From assembly GCF_001373415.1 (NCBI RefSeq), contig NZ_CDSE01000084.1, positions 1 through 64,000 on the forward strand: a stretch of 64,000 nucleotides of DNA, written 5' to 3'. How positions within the stretch are numbered: position 1 is the stretch's first letter; each line of letters starts with the position of its first letter. The position numbers and the translations under genes were made by a program. This DNA comes from Paenibacillus dakarensis. GTDB taxonomy: Bacteria > Bacillota > Bacilli > Paenibacillales > Paenibacillaceae. The notes under the pieces are model-generated. The model saw nothing but the letters and a program-made list of their open reading frames with translations. It did not search any database and was not told where the DNA came from. This document shows positions 31,785-40,854 of this stretch, piece by piece.

Positions 31785-33137
31785 TTATCCGATAATGATT
31801 TTGCCTTCCGGATTGCGATACAAATCCTTGTGACGTTTGCGATTCAAAGCATAAGCCAGCGTTAGGGGACCCAAACGCCCTAAAAACATGAGTATCGAAA
31901 TGGTAAACTTACCAATCTCGGATAAGTCGGTGGTCAGTCCCATCGATAACCCAACGGTACAGAAGGCAGACACCGCTTCAAACAAGATGGCAAGAAAATC
32001 TCTTGATTCTGTAGCGGAAAGAAACATCGAGAACCCAACCAGGAGCAGCAATGAAAGGATGGTTAAGGTAACAGCCCGATAAACCACGGATTCCGAAATG
32101 CGGTTTCGGAACAGAACAACGTCACGTTTACCTTTAATCATTGTCATAACAGATCCAATCAGAACCGCAAACGTGGTTACTTTAATTCCTCCCCCGGTAG
32201 AACCGGGTGCAGCACCTATGAACATAAGCAGGATCAAGAAGAATTGTGTCGATTGCTGCAGTTGACCGATATCTACAGTGCTGATGCCTCCCGAACGCGA
32301 TGTAATCGACTGGAAGAAGGAGGCCATAACCTTTTGCGGGTAGGATAGATTCCCCATTGTAGCCGGATTGCTAAATTCAAGGACAAACATTGCTAATGCA
32401 CCGATCACGACAAGCAGCGCCGAAACGGATAAAACCACTTTGGAATGCAGTGACAGCTTACGACATTTCGGATACTCCATAATATCAAACATAACAATGA
32501 ATCCAATACCACCAAGGAAGATAAGACACATGTTGATTATATTAAGAACCGGGTCGGTGCCATAAGCAACAAAGCCTGTAAATGGACCGTGGATACTGCC
32601 GAGCAGATCAAATCCGGCATTATTAAATATTGAGACACTCTGAAATACGCCGAGGTATACGGCATCAGTCAAAGGCATTTCCTTCCAAAACCGTAACGTG
32701 AGCAAAAGTGCTCCTATGCCTTCAATGGTAAAAGCATAGACGAGGACGCGCCGGATCAGATCCACGATCCCTTGAATCTTGTATTGCCCCATAGCCTCTT
32801 GAAGAATCATCCGTTCCCGGAGTGAAATTCTTCGGTTCAGCATTAACGCAATCCATGTCGCCGAGGTCATAAAACCGAGTCCTCCAAGCTGAATAAGCGT
32901 CAGGATGACCATTTGTCCGAACGTTGACCAGTGTGTTCCCGTATCAACCACAGTGAGCCCGGTTACGCTGATTGCAGATACTGCTGTAAAGATTGCATCA
33001 ACCCATTTTGTTTGTTCGCCTGGTACCACCGAAACAGGCAGCTTAAGAAATATGGTGCCTATAAGGGCGATAGACAGAAAGCCGATGGCTAAAAATTTGG
33101 GTGGACTCATGCGATTGCGTGGTCGCTTGTTATTCAT
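31785..33137 (-). CDS. TrkH/KtrB family potassium-uptake channel subunit
   Basis: A protein of about 450 residues with four pore repeats. The selectivity-filter segments are ISVTGLTVVD, IFNNAGFDLLG, TSRSGGISTVD and SAFCTVGLSMG, each with the filter glycine, which identifies a KtrB/KtrD-type K+ (or Na+-dependent K+) translocating subunit. ATG 33137 is preferred: AAGGAG lies upstream (long spacing), and it avoids a 14-residue extension without a ribosome-binding site. The cytosolic gating partner KtrA/KtrC is not in the window. It is transcribed alone. Confidence 0.88.
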   Translation of the reverse strand: MNNKRPRNRMSPPKFLAIGFLSIALIGTIFLKLPVSVVPGEQTKWVDAIFTAVSAISVTGLTVVDTGTHWSTFGQMVILTLIQLGGLGFMTSATWIALMLNRRISLRERMILQEAMGQYKIQGIVDLIRRVLVYAFTIEGIGALLLTLRFWKEMPLTDAVYLGVFQSVSIFNNAGFDLLGSIHGPFTGFVAYGTDPVLNIINMCLIFLGGIGFIVMFDIMEYPKCRKLSLHSKVVLSVSALLVVIGALAMFVLEFSNPATMGNLSYPQKVMASFFQSITSRSGGISTVDIGQLQQSTQFFLILLMFIGAAPGSTGGGIKVTTFAVLIGSVMTMIKGKRDVVLFRNRISESVVYRAVTLTILSLLLLVGFSMFLSATESRDFLAILFEAVSAFCTVGLSMGLTTDLSEIGKFTISILMFLGRLGPLTLAYALNRKRHKDLYRNPEGKIIIG

Positions 33138-33286
33138 AGTGCTGCAGTTAATCTCCTTACTGTATTCAGCATTCAGCATTTTGCTATATGCTAACTATTT
33201 TTAATCATTCTCTAATAATACACGAAAGGGGATCGTTTTAACCATCATGAATCCACAAAAACCATCATTTCCCGATCTGGGGTTAG

Positions 33287-34213
33287 CTACAAATGTACAG
33301 AAGAAATCCAGTGTCTGCATGTTTCCCGGAGCCCCTGCTCCAGCGTATATTCCGGCGCCCACGGGAGGACAGCACATATCCTCGTGATATTAAGGGAGCT
33401 GTGCAGAATATCTTCAGGTTTCGCGGGCAGGTAGTTCACCCCAAAGGGAAGGGAAAGCTGTGATTGAATGATGTCAATGAGTTGGTTCATCGAGGTTGAA
33501 TGACCCGTGCTTACATTTAATATTTCTCCGCTTCCATAATCAATGGCCGCAATATTCGCCTTAACGATATCCTTTACGTGTATGAAGTCCCGGGTTTGTG
33601 TTCCGTCGCCATAGACCGTTAGTGGCTGCCCGTTCTGGACCTGTTCCTGATAAACGGCTATCACATTGCCTTCGCCCTTAGCGGTTTGATCTGGGCCGTA
33701 TACATTTCCATAACGCAGAATGGTGTAATCTACTCCATAATAATGTTTAAACATTCGGATGTATTGTTCTGCCGCAAGCTTCGACAGAGCGCAGAAGGAG
33801 AGGGGGTTCACGGAGTCATGCTCTGTAATTAATTCCTTAGCAAGATTGCCATATACACTATAGGATGAAGCAAATACAATTTTTCGGACTTTATAGGCGT
33901 GACAAGCATCAAGAATATTAAGTGTGCCCATGACATTCGTTTCAAAATCGGCACTTGGTGACTTCGTTGACTGCTGTCCGCCTGTTTGAGCTGCTGCTAA
34001 ATGAAAGACCACCTCCGGTTTGACTACCCGAATCACATTCTGTGCCTGATCACCCCTTACATCGGCAACATGTAATATTGCCTCTGAATGCAGAAGGCAG
34101 GGATCTCCGGTTGTCAGGTTATCGATAACATGTACTTCATACCCTTGTGAAACCAGATTGTTGACGAGATGAGAGCCGATAAAGCCCGCTCCGCCGGTGA
34201 CTACCATCTTCAT
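33287..34213 (-). CDS. NAD-dependent epimerase/dehydratase lacking the catalytic Tyr
   Basis: A 308-residue extended short-chain dehydrogenase of the GalE/UDP-sugar epimerase type. The NAD motif GGAGFIGSH (about 7-15), DNLTTG, HLAAAQTGGQQSTKSP, FASSYSVYG and GNVYGPDQ are all present. At the YxxxK position the sequence reads SFCALSK: residue 141 is Cys (codon TGC), where family members have the catalytic Tyr, and K145 is kept. Either activity is lost or altered, or Cys substitutes in some way. GGAGG precedes the ATG. It is divergent from the LtaS-like gene; the two may both concern wall-polymer synthesis, but this is inference. Confidence 0.8.
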   Translation of the reverse strand: MKMVVTGGAGFIGSHLVNNLVSQGYEVHVIDNLTTGDPCLLHSEAILHVADVRGDQAQNVIRVVKPEVVFHLAAAQTGGQQSTKSPSADFETNVMGTLNILDACHAYKVRKIVFASSYSVYGNLAKELITEHDSVNPLSFCALSKLAAEQYIRMFKHYYGVDYTILRYGNVYGPDQTAKGEGNVIAVYQEQVQNGQPLTVYGDGTQTRDFIHVKDIVKANIAAIDYGSGEILNVSTGHSTSMNQLIDIIQSQLSLPFGVNYLPAKPEDILHSSLNITRICAVLPWAPEYTLEQGLRETCRHWISSVHL

Positions 34214-34408
34214 GCTTAAACCTCCAGCCTTTGATTAGGATGGTTCATCGTACGTAAGAAGAGGCACGTATGCATGAGTCAGCTGTCCATGAACTCACAG
34301 GTTTGGGCGTTCCGTGAAAATGCAATAATAGATTGAGGTTTATATACCTGCTATAATAGGGAACGATTCTTAACAATATATTTCACAAGAAAGACAGGGA
34401 GATCGAGG

Positions 34409-36331
34409 ATGGAAAGAACAATGAAACGAAGATCAGCATTGTTCTGCGGTGTGTTTTTGCTCTTACTGCTGAAATTAATGCTTTTAAGGTTATTTTTATT
34501 TAATGAGATCAAGTGGGAAAGGGCTCTGACGGATGCTTTTTCACTGCTGGCATTAATGAGTTTTTTAGAGCTTCTTATCCCCATGAAAGCAAGGCGTGTG
34601 GTTTATTGGGTCTTTAATCTGGTCCTGACGCTTATCATGTTTGCGTCCGCCATATACAATGTGTATTTTGGCTCCATACCCACGTATACGGCTTTATCCG
34701 GTCTAGGACAAGTTAATCAGGTACGCTCCACCATAACTACATTAATCGAACCGGAGCATTTTATTTTCTGGGTGGACATTGTGGTCATGGCTGTCTATTG
34801 GATTGTTAACCGCGTTAGACGTAAGGGGAGACAATCAAGGAGTTACATTTATACTCAGCCCTCCTACCGGAATAGAAGAAAGATTTCGACATGGAAGCTG
34901 AGTATGGCAGGACTGCTTATTATTGGAGTTGTTGTATCCGGCCTGTTCATCCGCAAGGGATGGGGGATCGAGAATGAAATCGTTCGTGCTGAGCAGATGG
35001 GATTTATGAATTATCAAGTCGCTGCGGTCGTGAAAACGAGACAGGAAAAGCGGGAATTGGCATCAGTCAGTCTTCAAGATACAGTCAAAGCCATCCAAAC
35101 CCTTCAGGAAAGCTATCCTTATAGGGATGTTGATCAGATCGGAAAAGAACCGGAATATTTCGGGGTCGGCAAAGGCAAGAATCTTATTGTCGTGCAGATG
35201 GAATCACTTCAGAACTTCCCGATTCACCAATCTTTAAATAATCAAGTATTAACACCCGTGATGAATCAGCTCGCAGACCAAGGATTATACTTCCCGTACA
35301 TTTATCAGCAAATTGGACAAGGAAATACTTCAGATGCTGAATTTATATCCAACACATCGATATATCCTTTAGGTTCCATTGCGATGTCTACCGGATTTGG
35401 AAGCAGGGAGCTTCCGAGCTTGCCTCGTCTCCTTGCACAGCAAGGGTATGTAAGCAATACGTTTCATGTGAATGAGGTCAGCTTCTGGGATAGAAACAAG
35501 ATGTATCCGGCTCTTGCCTTCGATCATTTTTATGACAAGCCCTTTTATACGAATGATAACTTCAACTCCTTTGGGCCTTCAGATGAAGAATTATACCGGG
35601 TAGGCATGGAAAAGCTGCTGAATTTGCATCAGGAAAGTAAACCGTTCTACGCACAGTTCGTTACGGTATCCAGTCACCATCCGTTTGCAGTTCCGGAGAC
35701 ATTTTCGAAAATACAGATTCCTCCCGACCTTGTGGGGACCCAGCTGGGCAATTATTTGGATTCAGTTAATTATTCAGATTATGCTCTCGGCAAGCTGATT
35801 GAATCGCTGAAGCAGAATGGGCTGTGGGAGGATACGGTCCTGGTCGTATATGGGGATCATCAAGGTATAAACAGTAAGGATACCGAAGCCAGCTTGATTA
35901 CTTCCAAGGTAGGAGTTCCTTATCACGACCAGGTCAGCAAGTTTAACATTCCGTTTATCATTCATATTCCGGGCCTTGAAAAGGGGAAGACCATCGAGCA
36001 GACAGGCGGTCAGGTAGATATGCTGCCTACGATTGCTAATATCATGGGAATATCCTTGAAGGAAGATCAATTTACGGCACTTGGACAGGATTTGTTGAAT
36101 ATAGATAACAATGTAATCGGAATGAGATATTACTTGCCAACAGGTTCGTTCTTCAACAATGAGGTCATGTTTATACCAGGCAACGGGTTTGACGATGGTA
36201 CTGCGGTATCCCTTCGAACTCTTGAGTCGGTTAACGATATAACTCCTTATCGGGAGGATTACGAATATGTTCTGAAGCTCATGAAATTGTCCGATGATTA
36301 TGTGAAAAGACTGCCTTCCAGAGCACCGTAG
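34409..36331 (+). CDS. LtaS-like lipoteichoic acid synthase/sulfatase-fold enzyme
   Basis: A 640-residue membrane-anchored phosphoglycerol transferase. Five N-terminal helices (to about residue 200) are followed by an extracytoplasmic alkaline-phosphatase-fold domain. Expected LtaS residues are present: metal-binding E265 (QMES), nucleophile T307 (GNTSDAEF), EVSFWDRN, SSHHPF, and D483/H484 (YGDHQG). It should polymerise or transfer glycerol-phosphate from phosphatidylglycerol. AGGGAG is 7 bp before ATG 34409 and a TATAAT lies at 34352. Bacillota carry several LtaS paralogues, so the exact role (main synthase, primase or stress paralogue) is undetermined. Confidence 0.9.
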   Translation: MERTMKRRSALFCGVFLLLLLKLMLLRLFLFNEIKWERALTDAFSLLALMSFLELLIPMKARRVVYWVFNLVLTLIMFASAIYNVYFGSIPTYTALSGLGQVNQVRSTITTLIEPEHFIFWVDIVVMAVYWIVNRVRRKGRQSRSYIYTQPSYRNRRKISTWKLSMAGLLIIGVVVSGLFIRKGWGIENEIVRAEQMGFMNYQVAAVVKTRQEKRELASVSLQDTVKAIQTLQESYPYRDVDQIGKEPEYFGVGKGKNLIVVQMESLQNFPIHQSLNNQVLTPVMNQLADQGLYFPYIYQQIGQGNTSDAEFISNTSIYPLGSIAMSTGFGSRELPSLPRLLAQQGYVSNTFHVNEVSFWDRNKMYPALAFDHFYDKPFYTNDNFNSFGPSDEELYRVGMEKLLNLHQESKPFYAQFVTVSSHHPFAVPETFSKIQIPPDLVGTQLGNYLDSVNYSDYALGKLIESLKQNGLWEDTVLVVYGDHQGINSKDTEASLITSKVGVPYHDQVSKFNIPFIIHIPGLEKGKTIEQTGGQVDMLPTIANIMGISLKEDQFTALGQDLLNIDNNVIGMRYYLPTGSFFNNEVMFIPGNGFDDGTAVSLRTLESVNDITPYREDYEYVLKLMKLSDDYVKRLPSRAP

Positions 36332-36390
36332 CACCATTAGCTTAAGAATTTAAAAGGACTGGTACCATGGGGGCTATAATTGAAGAGTGT

Positions 36391-36432
36391 GCGGCAGAAG
36401 CGAACTTTGAATATGAAGTTCGCTTCTGCCGC
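36391..36432 (+). terminator. Hairpin downstream of the LtaS-like gene
   Basis: A perfect 17-bp stem (GCGGCAGAAGCGAACTT and its complement), 8-nt loop, no T run. Likely an RNA 3' end or terminator. Confidence 0.65.
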
Positions 36433-36555
36433 CTATTGACTTCTTTCAAAAGACATCCTAAAATAATACCCACTGGGGTAATTTTGAGATCACCAGATAA
36501 ATCGTAATTTATCAAGATCAGAGTTTATGCGCTGACCTTAAGGGAGGGAAAGGGC

Positions 36556-36933
36556 TTGTACTTTTTATATTTCTTCATAAGTGTTCTTCTCATCTACACT
36601 TACCGGAGATGGGTCCCTATAAGCGGGTTGAAATTAATGAAATGCAGTGAGCTCGCGAAAGCCAGAAAAGAGCGTCCACATCTGAAAGTACTCGACGTCA
36701 GGGATGTCTCTGAATATACAGCTGATGCAGGCCATATCAAGGAATCGGTTAACATCTCACTCGGTCGACTTCCATTCGTCTGGGATAAGGAATTGAGTCC
36801 AGAGGATGAAGTTATTATAGTAACACCCAAACGGTCGGAAGGACTCTTGGCAGCTCGAAAGTTGAAGAAATTTGGATTCCAATCCCTGTCATATCTAACG
36901 GATGATTGCCGGGAATGCTCGTCCTGCCGATAA
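36556..36933 (+). CDS. Membrane-anchored rhodanese-like protein without active-site Cys
   Basis: A 125-residue protein starting at TTG 36556 (GGGAGGG 7 bp upstream). One N-terminal membrane helix (about 1-18) precedes a rhodanese fold: LKVLDVRDVSEYTADAGHIKESVNISLGRL and LLAARKLKKFGFQSLSYL. The active-site loop, normally Cys-x5-Arg, reads VTPKRSEG, so the sulfur-carrying Cys is missing. The C terminus instead ends DDCRECSSCR, a cluster of three Cys. It may be a redox or metal-binding protein rather than a sulfurtransferase. A terminator follows. Confidence 0.78.
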   Translation: MYFLYFFISVLLIYTYRRWVPISGLKLMKCSELAKARKERPHLKVLDVRDVSEYTADAGHIKESVNISLGRLPFVWDKELSPEDEVIIVTPKRSEGLLAARKLKKFGFQSLSYLTDDCRECSSCR

Positions 36934-36952
36934 ATTTATGGGTTAAGTCCAG

Positions 36953-36981
36953 CCTGGTTACCTGAGTAATCAGGTTTTTTT
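36953..36981 (+). terminator. Intrinsic terminator after the rhodanese-like gene
   Basis: CCTG-TTAC paired with GTAA-CAGG, short loop, seven T. Confidence 0.8.
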
Positions 36982-37066
36982 GTGTTCAAAATCTTTGACT
37001 AGAATGGAAAATACAAGGGAAAGTTAGATTTGAAAAATAACATTTTTACAAGGAGCTGTTCACTCA

Positions 37067-38335
37067 ATGTTTTATTTATACAGCCATAATGACTTGGATG
37101 GAGTTGGCTGCGGTATTTTAGCTAAATGTGCTTTTGGAGAGAAAGTTGATGTTCGCTACAATTCGGTCAGTGGAATTAACATACAGGTTGATAAATATTT
37201 GAATAAAATCGCAGCACAGGCTAGACCGGAGGACAAGTTGTATATTACGGACTTAACAGTGAACAGTGAACTGGAGCTTCGTCTGGAGGAATACGTTAAA
37301 TCGGGAGGCAGCGTCCAGCTGATCGATCATCATAAGACGGCAGATCATTTCAACCATTACTCCTGGGCGCAAGTGAATGTCTTTCACAAGAATGGCAGTC
37401 TTTCTTCAGCTACTTCATTATTTTATGATTATTTGATTAAGCATGACATGCTTGCTCGCACAGATACCATGGATCAATTCGTGGAGCTGGTTCGATTATA
37501 TGATACATGGGAATGGGAGGCCGAGAATAAGCTCCAGGCCAAGCGCTTGAATGATCTTTTCTATATGATATCTCTTGATGAATTTGAAGCGAAGATGGTG
37601 GAACGGCTGCAAAATCCGCAGGGCTTCTTTTTCGATGAGTTTGAAGAGAAGATCCTTGATATGGAAGAGGATAAAATCGAGCGATATATCCGCCGCAAGA
37701 AAAGAGAGATCATCCAGACCTTTATCGGGGAGGAATGCGTCGGGATCGTATATGCCGAGTCATACCATTCGGAATTGGCGAGTGAGCTGGGCTCAAGCAA
37801 TCCGCATCTCGATTATATCGCCATACTTAACATGGGTAACCGTAAGATGAGTCTTCGAACTATACACGATCATATTGATGTATCTGCTATTGCCATGCGT
37901 TTTAATGGAGGTGGGCATGCGAAAGCTGCCGGATGTACGCTTAGTCATGAGGTCTTTAAGCTGTTTGTGGAGCAGCCGTTTGAACTTGAACCGATGAGAG
38001 CAGATGCCTTCCGTAATCAGTTTAATGTTAAAGGATCAGAAACCGGCGTGTTATATGAGAGCTGGGGAGATGATCAGATTTTCGTGTATATGACAAAGCA
38101 CGGACAGTGGCTTGCAGAGTGGAATAATGAACCTCTTTCGTTTCAATTCCCCACTTTTGAGGAGGCGGAGCGGCATATCAAGCGTAACTACGGTGCGTGG
38201 TTAGCCAGAGATGAAGTGTATGTAAGCATGTTATCTAATAAGGTAAGAGAGATCCGGACGGAGAGTAAACCGGAATACATTCCGGAACATGATTTTTCGG
38301 AAAATGAAGATGAAAGAGTTCTGGATGATATATAA
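37067..38335 (+). CDS. nrnB: DHH-family oligoribonuclease NrnB
   Basis: A 422-residue DHH-DHHA1 phosphoesterase. Metal-binding motifs are SHNDLDGVG (about 6-14), YITDLTV (about 61-67) and the DHH motif LIDHHKTA (about 85-92); the C-terminal DHHA1 domain has GGGHAKAAGC (about 283-292). The overall layout is that of B. subtilis NrnB (YngD), which degrades nano-RNAs and pGpG from the 3' end. The C-terminal 100 residues (ETGVLYESWGDDQIFVYM...) extend past the core. AAGGAG precedes the ATG. Single gene. Confidence 0.83.
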   Translation: MFYLYSHNDLDGVGCGILAKCAFGEKVDVRYNSVSGINIQVDKYLNKIAAQARPEDKLYITDLTVNSELELRLEEYVKSGGSVQLIDHHKTADHFNHYSWAQVNVFHKNGSLSSATSLFYDYLIKHDMLARTDTMDQFVELVRLYDTWEWEAENKLQAKRLNDLFYMISLDEFEAKMVERLQNPQGFFFDEFEEKILDMEEDKIERYIRRKKREIIQTFIGEECVGIVYAESYHSELASELGSSNPHLDYIAILNMGNRKMSLRTIHDHIDVSAIAMRFNGGGHAKAAGCTLSHEVFKLFVEQPFELEPMRADAFRNQFNVKGSETGVLYESWGDDQIFVYMTKHGQWLAEWNNEPLSFQFPTFEEAERHIKRNYGAWLARDEVYVSMLSNKVREIRTESKPEYIPEHDFSENEDERVLDDI

Positions 38336-38447
38336 AATTTAAACTTTTCAAAAATCCCACACTTCCTACACAAATTCCACATGATTGTTGGGTATGTTGA
38401 TAACAGTTCTTAAACATGAACAATGTAGAGAGTTGGAGGGAGTATAC

Positions 38448-39650
38448 ATGAAAAAAATAATAGCTATCGGACTGGCGTCACTTCTGGCAGTGAGCATTTT
38501 GGCAGGATGTCAGGATAAGGACAACGCTTCACAGCCGTCTTATCCATCTGGAACAAATACTACACGCGCAGAGCAGCTCAATCCCCCTTGGATTGCCACT
38601 AAAAATACAACGCGCATAAATACGTCTGATCCCGTTCAAGCGGCTGTACTGGCTTCCAGGACGCTCTGGACTTCAACGAATGATTCCAATACTGCCGGAA
38701 TTGTGGTATTAGTTGATTCGGACAATTGGCAGGTCGCAGCTGCAAGTGCAGACTTGATTCATCATCCTAGTAATGGGCCGATCTTGTATGTAACCAAGGA
38801 TGGGATTCCTGAGAGTACATGGAATGAGTTAAAACGATTGAAGCCTAAAGGTTCGAAGAGTAATCATGGAGTACAGGTAATCATCGTTGGCAAAGTAGCG
38901 GCAAAAGTTGAGGAACAGCTCAAAGACCTGGATTATAAAATAGACAAGGTGGAAGGCGATAATCCTGCCGCAGCAGCCCAGGCGATCGATGCATATTACG
39001 CCAAGGTAGCAGGAGACGTTCCGAAGTCCGTTATCGTGGGTTCCATGGATCAACCGGAATATACACTGCCGGCGGTGAATTGGATTGCACATATGCCTGA
39101 ACCGCTGCTGTATGTTCGTGAGAAGGAGATCCCTCAGGAAACCATCGATGCACTTAAGAAACGGGAAGGTGCAGCGAATATATATGTAATCGGTCCGGAA
39201 TCAGCTGTCTCCGGAAAGGTTCTTGATGCGTTGAGCGCTTATGGAAAAGCAACACGGATTTCTGGCCCAGATCCTTTTGAGAACGCCATACAGTTTGCCA
39301 AATTCAAAGATCACAAGACCGGGTTCGGATGGGGAATAGACAAGCCGGGCCATAACTTCTCATTCGTTCCGGCAGATGCTGAGATGTTAAGCATTGCAGT
39401 AGCTCCATTCTCCCATCTGGGCAAGCATGCACCTATGCTATTTACGGACAAAGACGGGATGCCGGACTCCGTCATGTCATATGTTATGTCCTTACAGCCG
39501 AAGTTCGAGGTGACTCCTACCGAAGGACCTTATAATCACGCCTGGATCACCGGGGATGAGAATACGATTACGCAAAAGGGTCAGAGCGAGATTGACGATA
39601 TGCTTGAAATTGTTCCCGCTTCCGGAGGAGATGCTCATAGTGGACATTAG
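38448..39650 (+). CDS. Lipoprotein with cell-wall-binding repeat 2-like domains
   Basis: A 400-residue lipoprotein. ATG 38448 follows GGAGGGAG and gives MKKIIAIGLASLLAVSILAGC (lipidated Cys about 21). The mature chain has repeated alpha/beta units of the CWB2 type: VVLVDSDNWQVAAASADLIHHPSNGPILYVTKDGIPESTWNELKRLKP, VIIVGKVAAKVEEQL, IYVIGPESAVSGKVLDAL, ATRISGPDPFENAIQFA. CWB2 repeats bind anionic wall polymers in Clostridia; in lipoproteins their task is unclear. The C terminus is acidic and ends GDAHSGH. It is followed 79 bp later by a small exported protein. Confidence 0.75.
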   Translation: MKKIIAIGLASLLAVSILAGCQDKDNASQPSYPSGTNTTRAEQLNPPWIATKNTTRINTSDPVQAAVLASRTLWTSTNDSNTAGIVVLVDSDNWQVAAASADLIHHPSNGPILYVTKDGIPESTWNELKRLKPKGSKSNHGVQVIIVGKVAAKVEEQLKDLDYKIDKVEGDNPAAAAQAIDAYYAKVAGDVPKSVIVGSMDQPEYTLPAVNWIAHMPEPLLYVREKEIPQETIDALKKREGAANIYVIGPESAVSGKVLDALSAYGKATRISGPDPFENAIQFAKFKDHKTGFGWGIDKPGHNFSFVPADAEMLSIAVAPFSHLGKHAPMLFTDKDGMPDSVMSYVMSLQPKFEVTPTEGPYNHAWITGDENTITQKGQSEIDDMLEIVPASGGDAHSGH

Positions 39651-39729
39651 TTCACAGGTCATTCACCGTCTCTCCATCAAAACCACATTTTTGTTCTTTA
39701 TGATGGTGATATAGGGAGGCGAAGACATC

Positions 39730-39942
39730 ATGAAAAATAAATGGTTGGCAGCTATAGGCGTTGCTGTATTAACGTTTGGAATCGGAACAGCAGTATATGC
39801 CGATGTTAATGACGTGACTTTTCAGGAAATGCTGCCTTTTATGAAACAAATGCATCCAGGAGCAACAGATCAACAGCTGAATGAGATGTATCAGAATTGC
39901 CATGGGAATGGTGTACAAGCTGAATCATTACAAGATAGTTAA
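39730..39942 (+). CDS. Small exported protein, unknown function
   Basis: A 70-residue protein with a signal peptide (MKNKWLAAIGVAVLTFGIGTAVYA, cleavage about residue 24). The mature part of about 46 residues has EMLPFMKQMHPGATDQQLNEMYQNCHG, rich in Met, with one Cys-His pair. That composition could bind a soft metal such as copper, but I know no confirmed function. GGGAGG precedes the ATG and a strong terminator follows. It may be co-transcribed with the CWB2-like lipoprotein. Confidence 0.65.
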   Translation: MKNKWLAAIGVAVLTFGIGTAVYADVNDVTFQEMLPFMKQMHPGATDQQLNEMYQNCHGNGVQAESLQDS

Positions 39943-39965
39943 GAAAGATGAAGGGTATTTCCGAA

Positions 39966-40002
39966 GCCGGTCTAATCAATCGAGTGATTAGACCGGTTTT
40001 TT
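39966..40002 (+). terminator. Intrinsic terminator upstream of the fru operon
   Basis: A 13-bp stem with the right arm TGATTAGACCGG and a T run. The same 12-bp right arm recurs in the terminator after fruA. Confidence 0.92.
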
Positions 40003-40104
40003 ATATGTGCGTTGTTAATGAATGATTTTGAATATTGTTGATAGATTGTGATTGTTTTTTTAAAGATTTATGTTAATATTATATAGCTGTCAGGAGGGAT
40101 GGTA

Positions 40105-40851
40105 ATGCTTACAGAGGAACGGTACCGATTGATATTAGAACGACTGCAAGAGCAAGGTGTTGTCAAACTGCAGGAGCTTGTTGAGTTATTAAATGCATCC
40201 GAATCAACGGTTAGACGTGATCTTGTTGATCTCGAAGCAAAAAATCTGCTCAAAAGAGTTCATGGCGGTGCTTCTTTAATGATGCAGAAGAGCATAGAGC
40301 TCGGTATGGATGAGAAAACGTTCAAAAACATTCACGAAAAAAATGTAACAGCCAAACGTGCAGCAGAGCGGATTCAAGATGGAGATTGCATCTATCTCGA
40401 CGCCGGTACAACGACGCTTGCTATGATTCCATATATAAAAGCAAAAGAGATAACGGTTGTGACGAATGGCTTATCCCATGTGGACGCATTGGTATCCAGG
40501 AATATACGGAGTTATTTACTTGGCGGATTGATGAAAATACATACGAAAGCAGTCGTAGGAAGCATCGCAATCCAAAATATGGAGCAATTTCGTTGTGATA
40601 AATCATTTATCGGTACAAATGGTATCGATGTAAAAATGGGGTATACTACTCCAGATCCAGAAGAAGCATTACTGAAAAGAACTGCCCATAACGCATCGGG
40701 TGAAACCTATGTACTGGCTGATTCCAGCAAGTTTGGCAAAATCACATTTGCTAAGATGTTTGACCTGGAAGAGGCTACACTCGTTACTGACAAGATACCC
40801 GATCCATATAAGGTGTCGATTGGTCAGAAATATAAAGTAATTGAGGGATGA
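40105..40851 (+). CDS. fruR: DeoR-family transcriptional regulator of the fructose operon
   Basis: A 248-residue DeoR-type repressor. The N-terminal winged helix (MLTEERYRLILERLQEQGVVKLQELVELLNASESTVRRDLVDLEAKNLLKRVHGGA) and the C-terminal sugar-phosphate sensor with DGDCIYLDAGTTTLAMI and TNGLSHVDAL are typical. ATG 40105, 7 bp after AGGAGG, is better placed than the in-frame ATG 40099. It is the first gene of fruR-fruK-fruA, 3 bp before fruK, and is likely autorepressing with fructose-1-phosphate as inducer. Confidence 0.9.
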   Translation: MLTEERYRLILERLQEQGVVKLQELVELLNASESTVRRDLVDLEAKNLLKRVHGGASLMMQKSIELGMDEKTFKNIHEKNVTAKRAAERIQDGDCIYLDAGTTTLAMIPYIKAKEITVVTNGLSHVDALVSRNIRSYLLGGLMKIHTKAVVGSIAIQNMEQFRCDKSFIGTNGIDVKMGYTTPDPEEALLKRTAHNASGETYVLADSSKFGKITFAKMFDLEEATLVTDKIPDPYKVSIGQKYKVIEG

Positions 40852-40854
40852 AAC

